From: Daucus carota subsp. sativus
Lineage: Eukaryota; Streptophyta; Magnoliopsida; Apiales; Apiaceae
Assembly: GCF_001625215.2 (NCBI RefSeq)
Contig: NC_030382.2
Span: 33,590,610-33,654,609 of the forward strand
Length of the DNA stretch: 64,000 bases
Reading direction: 5' to 3'
The position numbers were made by a program, and so were the translations under genes. Below, piece after piece: positions 1 through 15,229 of this stretch (position 1 is its first letter; each line of letters starts with the position of its first letter). The notes beneath the pieces are model-generated. The model did no database searches. It had not been told where the DNA came from and saw only the letters and a list, made by a program, of their open reading frames with translations.

Positions 1-1569
1 TTATAATCTAAAAACCAAATTCAAATATTTTATAGATAAAAAGATTGCAAAGATAGTACAATTTTTTTACTTATTTAGAAATCATAAAAGAGCAGTATTC
101 TATTTATTCAAATAACAATTATAGAACATATATAATTAAAAAAAATACAATTCTTATTTTCAAAAGTTATAAAATTTTTCTTTCAAAAAAAAAGTTGTAA
201 GATTTATAATCTTATTTTATTAATTTTTTTCAAATTATATATTTAAAAAAATAAAAACCAACATCTCCCAGAATCTACATTTTCTAAACGGTTTCGTAGC
301 GGTAAACTCACGTCGTTTCATAATAATCAACAAGAAAATAACATAAAAACATCTTTGACATATTCGCAACCTCATTCAAATGGTATGCATGGACTTACGA
401 CTAATCTGGACAATAGTTCGATTCAGTCTTATAATTTTCTTGAATTTCGAATAATAAATAAAATTATAATTCAAAAAATCAAATTCAAGGATCTTCTTAT
501 TTAGGACTCCTAAAAGAAATAAGATTTTATTTACTTAAACTAACAATCATAGAATAAACATAATTTATATTTAAAATTTATAAGGTAATACGTGCAATTT
601 TATTTTCGATTTAGTCTTGTAATTTTCTTAAATTTCGAGTTGAGAATTAAGGATTATAAAGATAATAATCATTATAAAAAACTAATAGCACAAAAAATAG
701 AATAATAAAAGAATAATATTTTTTAACTAATAAATAGGAATCATTAAATAAAAATAATAATAAATAAATAGGATATATAAAATAGGAATCATATATTGAT
801 TTTATGATAATCAAAATGATTCTTGATTAGTATTATGTTTGATGGGCACGGGAGGCGGCCCAAGCTAATTTTTATCTAAATAATAATAATTTTTTATTAG
901 TATTGTGTTTGACGGGCACAGGAGGCGGCCCAAACTAATTTTTAACTAAATAATAATATTTTTTCTATTAGTATTTTGTTTGACGAGAAAGTGGCTAAAA
1001 TAATATTTTTATCTATGTTATAATATATTTTTTTGTTAAAACAGGACCACGATTCAAAATAATTTTTATCCAATTATAATCTTTAATATTACAAGTTTCA
1101 TATACTATTCTATTTCATAATTTATGAATGGAAATTAAACGCCGCCGCGAAGTAATCACACCTTATATCAAACAGCTTTTATAAAGCAAACAAATTTTTA
1201 CGATAATACTCCTTAATATATCATACATGTAAAGATTCTTGATAGTTTGATAGAATATTAAATGAGGGCCACTTAAGCAAATTTTTATATTAATTATAAT
1301 ATTTTTTTATTAGTGATATGTTTAACGAGAGATGACTCGAAAGAATTTTTATGCTATTATAATATTAGTTCATATCAGAATTTTAAAAAAAAATCATGAT
1401 GCCGCCGCGAAGCGCGGCTTTTTTCAATAGTTCTCGATAAAAGGGGATCCTTGATTCCTTGGAACCTTGCAATCAATTTTTATTTATTTTAAGAAAAAGC
1501 ATCTAATTTTTATTTTTTAGGTAACTAAAATTAGCATTCGGTCGATTACACACGGTCTCATTACTATTC
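1..1569. other. AT-rich intergenic DNA upstream of the PPR gene
   Basis: No open frame or RNA gene is recognisable. The stretch is strongly AT-rich with many short A and T runs. Two GC-rich islands share the string GCCGCCGCGAAG (about 1141 and 1401); the second continues into CGCGGC and can fold into a small hairpin. Such hairpins resemble those near plant Helitron 3' ends, but no CTAGT terminus follows, so no element is called. The last ~200 bases presumably contain the PPR promoter; I see no convincing TATA box at a set distance. Confidence 0.6.
826..1370. repeat. Degenerate ~70-bp tandem repeat
   Basis: Three adjacent units of about 70 bp begin near 826, 897 and 960. Each starts with a TTAGTATT-type word followed by TGTTTGA and ends in an ATAATAAT-rich tail. 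The first two share GGAGGCGGCCCAA. A more diverged unit lies at about 1305-1370 after an unrelated interval. The array is non-coding and its origin is unknown. Confidence 0.6.
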
Positions 1570-3138
1570 ATGCGCATATCATACCTACCTTTCTTATGGA
1601 ATTCCCGCCACTTCTGTACTAACATCTCAACTAAAAATCTGAACGCCACAATCAACTGTTACATTCGTGACAGGAATGTACATGATGCTCGCAAACTGTT
1701 TGACCAGAATCATATTACCCGGAATGTGGTGTCCTGGAATTCAATGATCAGTGGTTATGTCAAGACCAACCAAATTTCGAAAGCTCAAGAACTGTTTGAT
1801 GAGATGCCTGTGAGAGACATTGTTTCTTTGAACACCATGTTATCGGGTTTTCACAAGGCTGGAAACTCGGAAAAGATATATACACTTTTCTTGGAAATGT
1901 TTAGAGGTGGGCTTAGGCCGACTGAGTTCACCTTCTCGACGGTTGTTAGCGCGTTGGTAGGTACAAGATTGAGTGTTTTGATTACACAGCTTCATGGTCT
2001 TACAATTTCCTCTGCTTTTAATTTGGATATTTATGTTGGGTCAGCATTGATGAGGGCTTACACTGATTTCAGGGATGTTGATGATATGTGTCGAGTGTTT
2101 GATGAGATATCGTTGAAAGAGGTGTCTGCTTGGAATGCTTTGATTTTGGGGTTTATGGACATGGGGCTGATTAATGAATCTCAGAGAGCATTTGACGTGA
2201 TGCCTGTAAAAAATGTTGTTTCATGGACGACTTTGGTTAATGGTTATATTAACAATGGGAGAATTGATGAAGCTCGGTTTAAATTTGATATGATGACTGA
2301 AAGAAATGTGTTCTCGTGGACTGCAATGATAAAAGGATATGTGCAATATGGGAAGTTTTTTGATGCTTTTGAGTTGTTTATCTCAATGCTGAGATTAGGG
2401 CCTTATCCGAATCATTTTACATTTTCTAGTGTATTAGAGGCTTGTGCAGTTAGCTCGTCTCTTATGTTAGGAAATCAAGTGCACTCGTGTATTATAAAAT
2501 CTGGAACCCCTCGTGATGTCATTTTGTTGACATCCCTTGTTGATATGTACGCAAAATGTGGGGACATTGAGGCAGCAAACCGCATTTTTGTATCAATGCC
2601 AAAAAAGAATGTTGCATCATGGAACTCGATCATTGGAGGTTATGCAAGGCATGGGTTTGCAACTAGGGCACTGCAGGAATTTGAGAGTATGATAAGTGTA
2701 GGTGTCAAACCTGATAAGATTACCTTTATTAATATTATTTCAGCATGTGGACACGGTGGACTAGTTGAAGAGGGTGAACGGCAATTTGCAGATATGGATA
2801 TGAAGTATGGAATCCAAGCGGAAAAGGAGCACTATGCTTGCATGGTGGATCTATTTGGGAAAGCTGGCCAGCTAGAAAAAGCAGAAAAGCTGATTAATGA
2901 AATGCCTTTTGAACCTGATGTGGTTGTATGGGGTGCATTGATTGGGGCATGTGGATTGTATTCATGCTTGGAACTCGGGGAGTTGGCTGCAAAAGAACTT
3001 GACAGTTTAGAACACAACCATCCTGCTATTTATTCAATGCTTTCAAAGATACACGGTGATAAGGATGTTTGGGACAGTGTTAAGCTTTCTAGGAAGCAAA
3101 AGGCAGTAAGCTGGATAGAGTCATCGTGTACAATATGA
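1570..3138 (+). CDS. Pentatricopeptide repeat protein, PLS class, E-type ending
   Basis: An intact intronless frame of 522 aa, as usual for plant PPR genes. The first ~25 residues are short, basic and hydrophobic and could be an organelle presequence (inference). From about residue 35 to 470 the protein is a run of ~31-36 residue helical repeats with hallmark words such as NVVSWNSMISGY, VVSWTTLVNGY, LVDMYAKCGDIEAA and NVASWNSIIGGYARHG. The alternating short and long repeats mark the PLS subfamily. The C-terminus carries an E-like motif ending near KAVSWIESS and then stops, with no E+ or DYW deaminase domain. Family members bind organellar transcripts; PLS/E proteins usually specify C-to-U editing sites and recruit a DYW domain in trans. 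The target RNA cannot be told from the sequence. The E region is short, so a slight C-terminal truncation is possible. Confidence 0.9.
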   Translation: MRISYLPFLWNSRHFCTNISTKNLNATINCYIRDRNVHDARKLFDQNHITRNVVSWNSMISGYVKTNQISKAQELFDEMPVRDIVSLNTMLSGFHKAGNSEKIYTLFLEMFRGGLRPTEFTFSTVVSALVGTRLSVLITQLHGLTISSAFNLDIYVGSALMRAYTDFRDVDDMCRVFDEISLKEVSAWNALILGFMDMGLINESQRAFDVMPVKNVVSWTTLVNGYINNGRIDEARFKFDMMTERNVFSWTAMIKGYVQYGKFFDAFELFISMLRLGPYPNHFTFSSVLEACAVSSSLMLGNQVHSCIIKSGTPRDVILLTSLVDMYAKCGDIEAANRIFVSMPKKNVASWNSIIGGYARHGFATRALQEFESMISVGVKPDKITFINIISACGHGGLVEEGERQFADMDMKYGIQAEKEHYACMVDLFGKAGQLEKAEKLINEMPFEPDVVVWGALIGACGLYSCLELGELAAKELDSLEHNHPAIYSMLSKIHGDKDVWDSVKLSRKQKAVSWIESSCTI

Positions 3139-3366
3139 TGAGACTGGAATATTCTTACCACACAGGTACAAGCACCTTTGCTAGAAAGTCTTTGTTCGAG
3201 TTGTTAAATAGCTATAGTTAGATACCATACCAGTGTAGAGTAATCTAAAAGCATTTGTAGGCTCACTACAGCAAATTTTTATGGTTTTCAAATTCCCTTA
3301 TATTTACAAGTAAACTACACCCAGTCACACGTGGTGAGTCACTTTCACTGCATACTTACATATCTA

Positions 3367-3676
3367 GGGTCGCGCTCAAGAGAGAACCAGTCCTTAAAAT
3401 AGAACCATAGAACCACTAAGGTTCTGCTGCAGAACCCTAAATTTTAAATAGATTTTTAGGATCTAAATCTAAATACATGTTTTTTTCATGTTTTTTCATC
3501 GTTGTATGTGTTCAAAAATAATTTTAAAATATAATACATAGATTTTGACATTTTTTTGCATGTGAAGTTCTGCTGCAGAACCCTAACTAATACTTAAGTT
3601 CTGCTGCAGAACCCTACCTAATAAGGTAAGGGTTCTATGGTTCTCTCTCTAATGGTTCTCTCTTGAACATGACTCT
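3367..3676. mobile_element. Mutator-type MITE with 8-9 bp target duplication
   Basis: Inverted ends: GGGTCGCGCTCAAGAGAGAA on the left and a reverse complement beginning AGAGTCATGTTCAAGAGAG on the right. Both sides are flanked by ACATATCTA (3358-3366 and 3677-3685), an 8-9 bp target duplication typical of Mutator-like (9) or hAT (8) elements. The interior has repeated GTTCTGCTGCAGAACC palindromes and no coding capacity. A related copy lies at 21811-22082. Confidence 0.75.
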
Positions 3677-3685
3677 ACATATCTA

Positions 3686-5107
3686 ATGACACAATGTCAC
3701 TGTTTAAAAAAATGCAAAACTTAAAAGTCAAAACCTTGGATATTAATCGGGCCTTGTTGATAGCTGACCACAATTGCATTAAGCTCAACTAAGGACGGGG
3801 AAATGTTTGAATAGCTTTTTGGGCTTTGCGTTAGATAGAATCCTGTTTACTGAAAAAATTGCAAGTTTGCAGTGGTGTACTTCTGTAACTAATTTGTCTA
3901 GCTTGTGAAGTTTAACTGTGACGGTAGTTTCAAAGATGTAATTGCTTCCATTGGAGTTTTATGTAGGCGTAAAGTGAGAACCCTAACTGATGGACATTCT
4001 GAATTGATCTCAGCAAACTCACCCCTGCAAGCTAAAGTTTTGGCTATTGAAGAGGCATCTTCCCTTTCTTATCAGTTATCAACGTCAATCCTTGTTTGCT
4101 CATAGTGACAATCACAATTTTTAAATCAACGCGAGCTCCTCCTTGGCATTGATGTTGCAGACATAGACATTAACTTCCTTAATATATGCTTCTACAGTTA
4201 TACTATATTCATAAAACTCATGCGCATTGGTTAGCTACATTGGCTCGCTTCATGTCATTGACAGCTAAGTGGGTGGCTTGTCCACCTTTTATTTATCCTC
4301 CGCCTTGAGGTGTGATTTGAATGAATCTCTTTGTTATTTCCTGCTAAAGAAAATATGTACTCCCTAGTGTGGGTTCAGGGAATCTTGTTAGTATTCTATA
4401 ATTTGCTGTTTTAGCCTTCCTGGCCAAGATTGGGTACATAAATTTAACTTATCACTGATCTTCGACAACAATGTAAATTTACATACATTATATCCTACTT
4501 TGCATTTTAAGAATATTCCAAGTTTCATATGTGCCCAGTACAAACAAGTTATCGCAGTCGATAATAGGCTAGGATTTAATTTAGACTAACAAAGGTTGTC
4601 AGTTTGCCAACCAAGGGTATCGTTAAAAAAAGAACTTCACTCAACAATGTGCAAAAGAACGTCAGTCAACAATGTACTCGAATGAATGCAACTTGAATAG
4701 ATTACGGTGAAGCAAGCTGCAATACTAAGGAGACAGTGAAGCTTTACGATTTTTTAAAAATCCCAGATTAATCCTTTAAATATATTTTACTATTTTACCG
4801 AATTCGATGGCACTTCAATTTAACTAGAAGTTCTTGATTTATTAAAAAATCTCATTTCCGATCCCACTCTGATTTGATTAAAAAATTTTAATTTATCGAA
4901 AAATTTCTAATCCAATTAGTTCTGATTCCTGATTTCTAGAAAGAATGTAATACATAAAAACACCTAGAAAAGAACATTTTTAAACTAGATAAGTCAATCC
5001 ACTCGTGACAAGCAAAAAGCCGGGAAATATGACGACCAAAAAGCCATGGTTAATCCGGAAATATAAATTGATATAAGATCATGTTAGTCATATTCTATTT
5101 TCTAAAC
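3686..5107. other. Intergenic region with one RNase H-like remnant
   Basis: Apart from the remnant at 3905-4105, nothing is recognisable. The sequence is AT-rich with frequent stops in all frames. About 4190-4260 carries a possible further scrap of the RNase H-like frame (words like HALATLAR), too weak to annotate. Confidence 0.5.
3905..4105 (+). pseudogene. RNase H-like (RVT_3 type) fragment
   Basis: A 66-codon frame begins KFNCDGSFKD and continues through IGVLCR to SPLQAKVLAIEEASSL. This matches the start of the plant RVT_3 RNase H-like fold: the first catalytic Asp sits in the FNCDGS strand and the Glu in the AxLxAIEEA helix. The frame stops before the second Asp strand. It has no partner RT domain nearby, so it is either a LINE scrap or a decayed stand-alone RNase H-like gene. 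It is non-functional as it stands. Confidence 0.6.
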
Positions 5108-5110
5108 TTA

Positions 5111-5510
5111 GAGCATCTCCAATCATTGAAAACCATTAGCTAAAAGATGAGCTGGCATACTAAAAATAAAAAAATTTGACCAATAACTCGAAAAACTCCT
5201 CCAACCACACGCAGTAATTTTAGCCAACCTCCTATAGATGACTAAATTTGTAGAACCTTCTACAGGCCTGTAAGAGATCTGTAAGAAATCTGTAAGAAGA
5301 TTGCACATCATTTATTACTATATTGAACTAATATATTCTATTTTAACAATCTAAAATATTAATAACATACTATTTTTAAATTATTGTCAACCAATATAAC
5401 CAATACCATTGAAGCAAAATATCTTACAGGTTCAACAAATTTTACATAATGTCTTACAGGTCCCATTTAGCCAACGATTATAGATATACAACACGCCGTT
5501 GGAGATGCTC
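5111..5510. mobile_element. Tourist-like (PIF/Harbinger) MITE
   Basis: A 400-bp element bounded by near-perfect inverted ends: GAGCATCTCCAA on the left, TTGGAGATGCTC on the right. It is flanked by a TTA trinucleotide on both sides (5108-5110 and 5511-5513). A 3-bp TTA target duplication with this terminus type indicates a PIF/Harbinger-derived MITE. There is no coding capacity. It sits about 0.5 kb downstream of the helicase gene's stop codon. Confidence 0.8.
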
Positions 5511-5986
5511 TTACAACCCGCAATTTTCTAACCACCATGAGAAAGATTGATATCCATTTTAGGCATTTTTCTGCCATTACTTTCACAAAATTTACAAATA
5601 AAGAAACTCCAACCAGACAAGTTTTTTTTTAATAAAAACTTCAAAATCTTAGCAGTATCGTCAACATTGCTCATCATCTCGTATCATAACAAGGTGTATG
5701 AATTTAAGAAAATGAAACACTGATAATAATAGATACCAAAGGAGCTGTCGAAACAAATAGAATACATGTAGTGCTGGTAACTGTCAACAATAAACTTAAA
5801 TAGAATATCTCAACGTCTGCATGTTCACCACATTTTTGTAGGGAGTTAAGGGGCTGTAGTGAGCTGATTGGTTGGTCCCATAGTCCTGAAAAAAACCAGT
5901 GCTCCAGAAAAATAGTAACCATTTTACCGACGCAGCCAATAAAAGCCAACAAACAGCTCTAACAAAGTTGAGGCCAATGATAGTTT

Positions 5987-10154
<4,168 letters not shown>

Positions 10155-10189
10155 CACGAGATTTGCGGAGGAGATTGAAACTTTGGATT

Positions 10190-10310
10190 TAAAACCCTAA
10201 AAATTTGATAGATATAAGAGGCTTATTGAGGGATCTAGGGTTCTTGACTAAACCCTAGAAGATGTTAACGATTGGGGGCGTTTGTGAACCAGCTGTGTAT
10301 GTATATAAGG
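10190..10310 (-). promoter_or_regulatory. Core promoter and telo-box cluster of the helicase gene
   Basis: Read on the minus strand, a TATATA-type box lies at 10301-10310, about 150 bp before the start codon. Between it and the ATG are three telomere-repeat-like motifs of the AAACCCTA type (10192-10200, about 10235-10242 in inverse, and 10250-10257). Telo-boxes are known in promoters and 5' ends of plant translation and ribosome-biogenesis genes, which fits the family's role in rRNA processing. The transcription start itself is not determined. Confidence 0.55.
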
Positions 10311-10405
10311 AGGAAGTGTTTGGCACGAATTTGACTGTGGAGGGGTGATTTTATTTTGCCTAACCGTTTTTGTTTTGGATTTTAAGTCCGTCCCAATAGA
10401 TTTTA

Positions 10406-11082
10406 GGGGTTTTTTCATAAATATATAGGAAAAAGTAAATTTTTGCAAATTTACTTTTCTCAAGAATAGCTATTTGCAGTTTTACTACACTAAGTTTCTA
10501 AATTGCAAAAATACTACCCCTCCGTTCTGCAACTGAATGCAACCACATGCAACTGAATGCCTGATTTCAAGTTCCAGTTCTCAAATGTCATTTTCGACCT
10601 CATCCTTGGAATCCATATATATATATATATATATGACATTTGAGAACTGGAACTTGAAATCAGGAGTTGCAGTTGCATATGAGGTTGCATTCATTTGCAT
10701 ATGGTTGAATGCAATCTCATATGCAACTGAAAACTGTAAGTTACAATTGATGTATGGGTGCCCCTGGCGGGGCCATTAAATCAAAATAGAATCAACTGAA
10801 TGCAACATCATAAGCAACTGAATTTTTTTAGGGTGGGGTGATATTGTGGTGGATTTGGGTTGCAGGCCCCGCAGGGGCAATATTCAACTGAATATGCAAT
10901 CTCATAAGCAACTAAATGCAATTGAAAACTGTAAATTACAACTGATGTATGGGTGCCCCTGGCGGGGCCATTAGATCAAAATAGAATCAACTGAATGCAA
11001 CCAAATGCAACTAAATGCCTGATTTCAAATTCCAATCTCCAAATGTCATTTTCGACCTCATCATTGGAATCCCCCCCCCCCC

Positions 11083-11128
<46 letters not shown>

Positions 11129-11333
11129 CTCTGAAAATCTGGTCGAAAATGACATTTAAAAAGTGGAACTTGAAATCAGGCATTCAGTTGCATATGAAGT
11201 TGCATTTAGTTGTAGGGGGAGGGGGTAGTATTTTTGCAATTTAGAAACTTAGTTTAGTAAATATGCAATTAATTTAGGAAGATGGTATTTTTGCAAATAA
11301 GATCCTAAAAAGTAGTATATTTGATAAATTCCC
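10406..11333. mobile_element. 928-bp Mutator-type foldback MITE with 9-bp TSD
   Basis: Both flanks carry the exact 9-mer TAGATTTTA (10397-10405 and 11334-11342), diagnostic of Mutator-like insertion. The ends are imperfect inverted repeats over at least 150 bp; for example AGTTTCTAAATTGCAAAAAT on the left recurs inverted at about 11228-11252. The interior has two further head-to-head palindromes around the phrase ATGTCATTTTCGACCTCATC. It also has two direct copies of a TGTATGGGTGCCCCTGGCGG segment (about 10752 and 10948). Many copies of AACTGAATGCAA are dispersed through it. There is no coding frame. Confidence 0.8.
11071..11128. repeat. Compound microsatellite C13-(CA)n-(TA)n
   Basis: Thirteen C residues run directly into about nine CA units and then about fourteen TA units, at the centre of the second palindrome of the Mutator-type element. 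The position at a hairpin apex suggests slippage-driven growth (inference). A shorter TA run occupies the equivalent loop of the first palindrome at about 10615-10634. Confidence 0.9.
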
Positions 11334-11588
11334 TAGATTTTAATATATTATTTATTAAATTATAATATTTATTAAATTATAATATTTATTATTTTATTAT
11401 ATATTTATTTTATTTTATTGAGAGAATTAAATTATGTTATTTGTATTTTTTAATTAAAATCATAGCGATCAAAGTTCAGAATGTTACGACTTTAATAATA
11501 TAATGTAGACTTTTAAATAATTAATAAACATATTTGGGTTAATATATTTTTATTAGGTGTTACATAAGTTCGAGATATTTTCTGTACG

Positions 11589-12350
11589 CAGGGGAGAGCA
11601 TAGGCCGGTTTGGCTCGATTTCTGGATAAAACTAGAACCGCAACTATATATCATCGCTTTTAAAATTGAAAACCGCAACCGCCGACTCTAAAAAAACCTC
11701 GGTTCGGTTGTAATCGGTTCGGCTTCGGTCACAAAACCGACAAATATAACAATGAAAAACAAAATCAACATACACTTGTCAACTTGTCTGCTTAATAAAA
11801 AAAATATCAAAATGAGTATACACTTACTTGATTGGTGAAAAAATAGTGCAACTCTTAGTATATATCAAAAATCTCACTTGTAAGTTTCAAAAAAAAAAAA
11901 CTCACTTGTACACGAGAAGGAAATGATGAGGCAGTGTGAAATGATTTTGTAGAAACTGAGCAAAACAGGATATATAAAGAAACAGATAGCTAAACAAAGA
12001 AAATCAGAAGCAAATACTATCTGCAAGGCCAAATTTTAACTTACAAATTGATACTAACACAGCATTATATTTTTTTCAAGTTTTCGAATTGATTTCTTGA
12101 TTTTTAAACATGATATAGATTATATATTTATTATATGTATATAGATATATATTATATTTAATTATTATTTTAATAATCGGTTAGATTCGATTTTTATCGG
12201 TTCGGTTGGGAGGTATAACTGGAACCCAACCACTTAAATCGGATCGGTTTTTAACTTTTCGATTTCGGTTTCAGATTAGTTAAATTCGGATCGGTTTTTT
12301 TTCCGATTTTTCCCGGTTTAAGTTCTAAATCGATTTTTTGCTCAGCCCTA
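11589..12350. mobile_element. Probable hAT-type MITE with CGGTTCGG-rich ends
   Basis: The left end reads CAGGGGAGAGCATAGGCCGG; the right end, inverted, begins TAGGGCTGAGCAAAAAATCG. This pattern of YAGGG termini followed by degenerate CGGTT/TCGGT repeats fits plant hAT-derived MITEs. Candidate 8-bp target duplications are imperfect (TCTGTACG left, TTTGTACC right, 6 of 8 matching). The interior is AT-rich and non-coding. Confidence 0.55.
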
Positions 12351-12589
12351 TTTGTACCGACATGATTTTTCACATAGTACCATCATATTTTTTTGCTCGT
12401 CTTTATGAGAATCTTCTGCATTTGTTTTTCTATTTATAATACCTTTTATGTTAAGTAAAACAATACTTGAACTGATTTTAGACTACAAAAATATTTAAAA
12501 ATTCTTGAGCAAAGATATATGTAAAAGATCTTTAAATTCTGTAAAATAGAGTGAAAATGATTAAATATATTCAAATTTCATCAACAAAC

Positions 12590-13510
12590 TTTGGTCATAA
12601 AAGTTTCGTTAACCTTTTTAGGTTCAGCTTGTCAAAGAAATCTTGTAAAATTGCATTCATTTTGCATTGCTCTTCTAGTTTACACACATGTGTCCGGATC
12701 ACCAATGATCTGTTCGAAAGGATGTGCTCTACTCCATACCCTCCGTCTTGGCAAATTAGATCTTGATGATTCTCGGAATTCATAGTTGGGTTGAGTGTAA
12801 TGACTAGCAGATTCACATACAATACTTGGTCCCTCTGAGTTGTTGCTAGGTCTATATGATGATTCTCCACTTGACCACCATGTTCAGAGTCACGTTTGCA
12901 TTCCAACACTCCATCTAAATGTTTTAGGATCAACATTTTCTTTCCTTGTATTAGGAATCCTAATAACAAGTTCTGGTTCATCTCCCTTTATGTAGGTTTT
13001 CGACAGATTTTCAAATTTTAGAGACTAAGACTTATTTTTCTTTTGTAGACTTGGGAGATTGGTATCGTCGAACATTAATTTGATGCTTTGAACCAGCTTT
13101 CCTTCATTAACCAAATAAACCCTCTTCGACTTCATAGAATAACCAAGGGATGCTTTCGTTAGCTTTAGTATCGAATTTTTCTAGATGCTCATCTTTAGGC
13201 ACAAAGCATTTCGCACCGAAGACATGAAAGTAACTCAGTGAAGATTTTCGACTGGCAATAACTTCATGCAGTATCTTTTTTAAGATATTTATTTATCAGA
13301 GTACTATTTTGAGTGTAGTAGGCAGTAATCACAACATCAGTCCGGAAATGGATAAGAAGTCTTGATTGACTTATAATAGTCCTTGCAGATTCGATCAAAG
13401 TATATTCTTCCTATCTACCACCTCATTTTGTCGTGGAGTCCTAGGTCTTGAAACTTCCTTAAGATACTCATATCTTTTTTCATAGAACTGACTGATACTT
13501 AATAGATTGT
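12590..13510 (-). pseudogene. Decayed Ty1/Copia integrase-region remnant
   Basis: Minus-strand frames, broken by several stops and shifts, read like a Copia polyprotein in the right order. First come the integrase core end words RTPRQNEVVDRKN and LIESARTIISQSRL (about 13440-13370). Then follow FHVFGAKCFVPKDEHLEKFD (about 13225-13170), MFDDTNLPSL (about 13060), and finally a segment before the RT start, through FFDKLNLKRLTKLL (to 12595). No RT, RNase H or LTR is visible, so this is an internal scrap of a SIRE/Tork-like element. Confidence 0.7.
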
Positions 13511-13652
13511 GCTAGTCCTTGAACCGGATTAATGTCTTCAATAATTTTACTTGGTAAAAATAATCACTTTATTAGCTATTTTATATAAAATAATATTGAT
13601 TAGAGTTAGATGGAATTTATTCATTTAATTAATTAACATTTGTAATATTATA

Positions 13653-13672
13653 TACATACATACATACATACA

Positions 13673-13702
<30 letters not shown>
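13653..13702. repeat. (TACA)n microsatellite
   Basis: About twelve uninterrupted TACA tetranucleotide repeats, flanked by AT-rich DNA. Confidence 0.95.
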
Positions 13703-13704
<2 letters not shown>

Positions 13705-13819
13705 AAATATAGTACATAAATTGTTACACAAAAAATGCTTTATTAAAGTAGCAAATGCAGGACGCTGAAAAGCGAAGCAATCGGCTTGTAAAATGAAACA
13801 CAACCTACAAGTATTGTCA

Positions 13820-14180
13820 TCTCAATTGATGTTAGTGAAGATGAAGATGGAGTTGAACCTGTGATTTTGAGGGAACTAGCGGCAACTGTAAGTAACCTCA
13901 CAATTGTGTGATTCTTAATGAAAGAATTGATTTTGAAAATATTGATGAATGTATTAATTTCAATTCGTTAATATGTGATTCTGGCGGTGGAAATAAATTG
14001 AGATTTATGAGGGCGTATATTGATCTTGGTCCATATCAACATGTTCAAGTTTATTTCTTCTCGAGTTGAAAACATCATCCTCGTATATTTTAAAAATGTT
14101 GGTTTGAGAAATTTTGGAGATTAGAGTACTCTCCAGAAAGAGACGCAACATATTATTTTTATTGTTTTCTTTTTGCTAAA
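13820..14180 (+). pseudogene. hAT-transposase TTF-type zinc-finger remnant
   Basis: A broken plus-strand frame contains IDLGPYQ followed, after two stops, by WFEKFWRLEYSPERDATYYF and YCFLF. This is the arrangement of the TTF-type zinc finger at the N-terminus of ZMYM1-like hAT transposases (LGPYQP, then WLEYS..KDAAFCFYC). No downstream catalytic core is visible. Recognition rests on family knowledge, since the frame is heavily decayed. Confidence 0.5.
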
Positions 14181-14343
14181 ATCCACCGGAAAAGTGGGGG
14201 TGTTTAATACTCCATTATAGCTTGTCTCGACTGTTCCTCATCTACCACAATATCTGGACAATGTTTCCGACTATGAAAAACAAGTCTTCAAAGTCGAATG
14301 ACGGATGGATTTTTGAGGAATTACTTGTTAGTATATACTCACA

Positions 14344-14948
14344 GGCGGAGCCACATCAAAGGCTGTGGTGAGCTCCAGCCCAGTGCAAAAATATAAATTC
14401 AAAATCTTATATAATGCGGCCAAACTTTTTTGGAACCAGCCGAGGAGAAATAAGCTCAGCCCATGTTTGTTTGCGAGACGTTTTGGAAGAAATAAATAAG
14501 AAGACATAAAAGTCCGACAAACTCTAATTAGGTATAAAAATAAGGAAAAAGACAAAGAACGAAAAAGAAGACTAAAAATTTAGAGATTATTAATAAGATC
14601 AATTAATTTATTTTTTATATTTTAATTTATAATTTATATTTACAATTAAGATTTTATAATTTATTCAATCTCTTTTAATTTTATATAATATGTATAATGA
14701 CAAGTCAAGGAAAAAAGATGGAGAAGACATTGTTTTCTATAATTGCATCTACACCTAAGAGTGAGGTACATTGTTCGTGTAATGCTAATGTCGAAGAAAA
14801 TTCAGTTAATTTATTGTGTTTTGTTTTCGTTATCATGATTGTGAGACAAATTCTTATCATTATTGTACTATTGTTAATTAGCTTAGGGAAAATTAAAGAA
14901 TTTTTTTTCAAAAACTAGCTTAGATGAAATTAATTTCTTGGCTCCGCC
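14344..14948. mobile_element. Possible TIR element with GGCGGAGCCA ends
   Basis: GGCGGAGCCA at 14344-14353 is mirrored by TGGCTCCGCC at 14939-14948, bounding about 605 bp of AT-rich DNA with no recognisable gene. Flanking target duplication is unclear (TATATAC-like on the left, TGTATATA on the right). It could be a MITE or a deletion derivative of the hAT element whose zinc finger lies just upstream. Confidence 0.4.
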
Positions 14949-15229
14949 ATTGTATATATCGAAAAGGAGATTGCGGAGATCATTGACTCTGACTCATTTT
15001 ACCTATATCAATTGTCAATATTAGATTGATTATTCTACCCCCAACACTGAGTAAAACTAAAATATCTAATACTAATTTATTTAAAAAAAACTTTTAAATA
15101 TTCTTTGACTTAAAAATTGTATATGCACTTTTGAATTTACAACTGCACCCAATTAAGTAAAAAGGAAAAATATAACATATGAATGATATTCTCAAAAATT
15201 ATATTTGATCAAAAATATAGAAATAGCAA

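Noticed and set aside
13653..13702. CRISPR-like or satellite array
   Set aside because: It is a simple tetranucleotide microsatellite without spacers.
14697..14918. 73-codon frame with a hydrophobic C-terminal half
   Set aside because: Both strands are open here because of AT-rich composition. It lies inside a likely TIR element and has no family signature.
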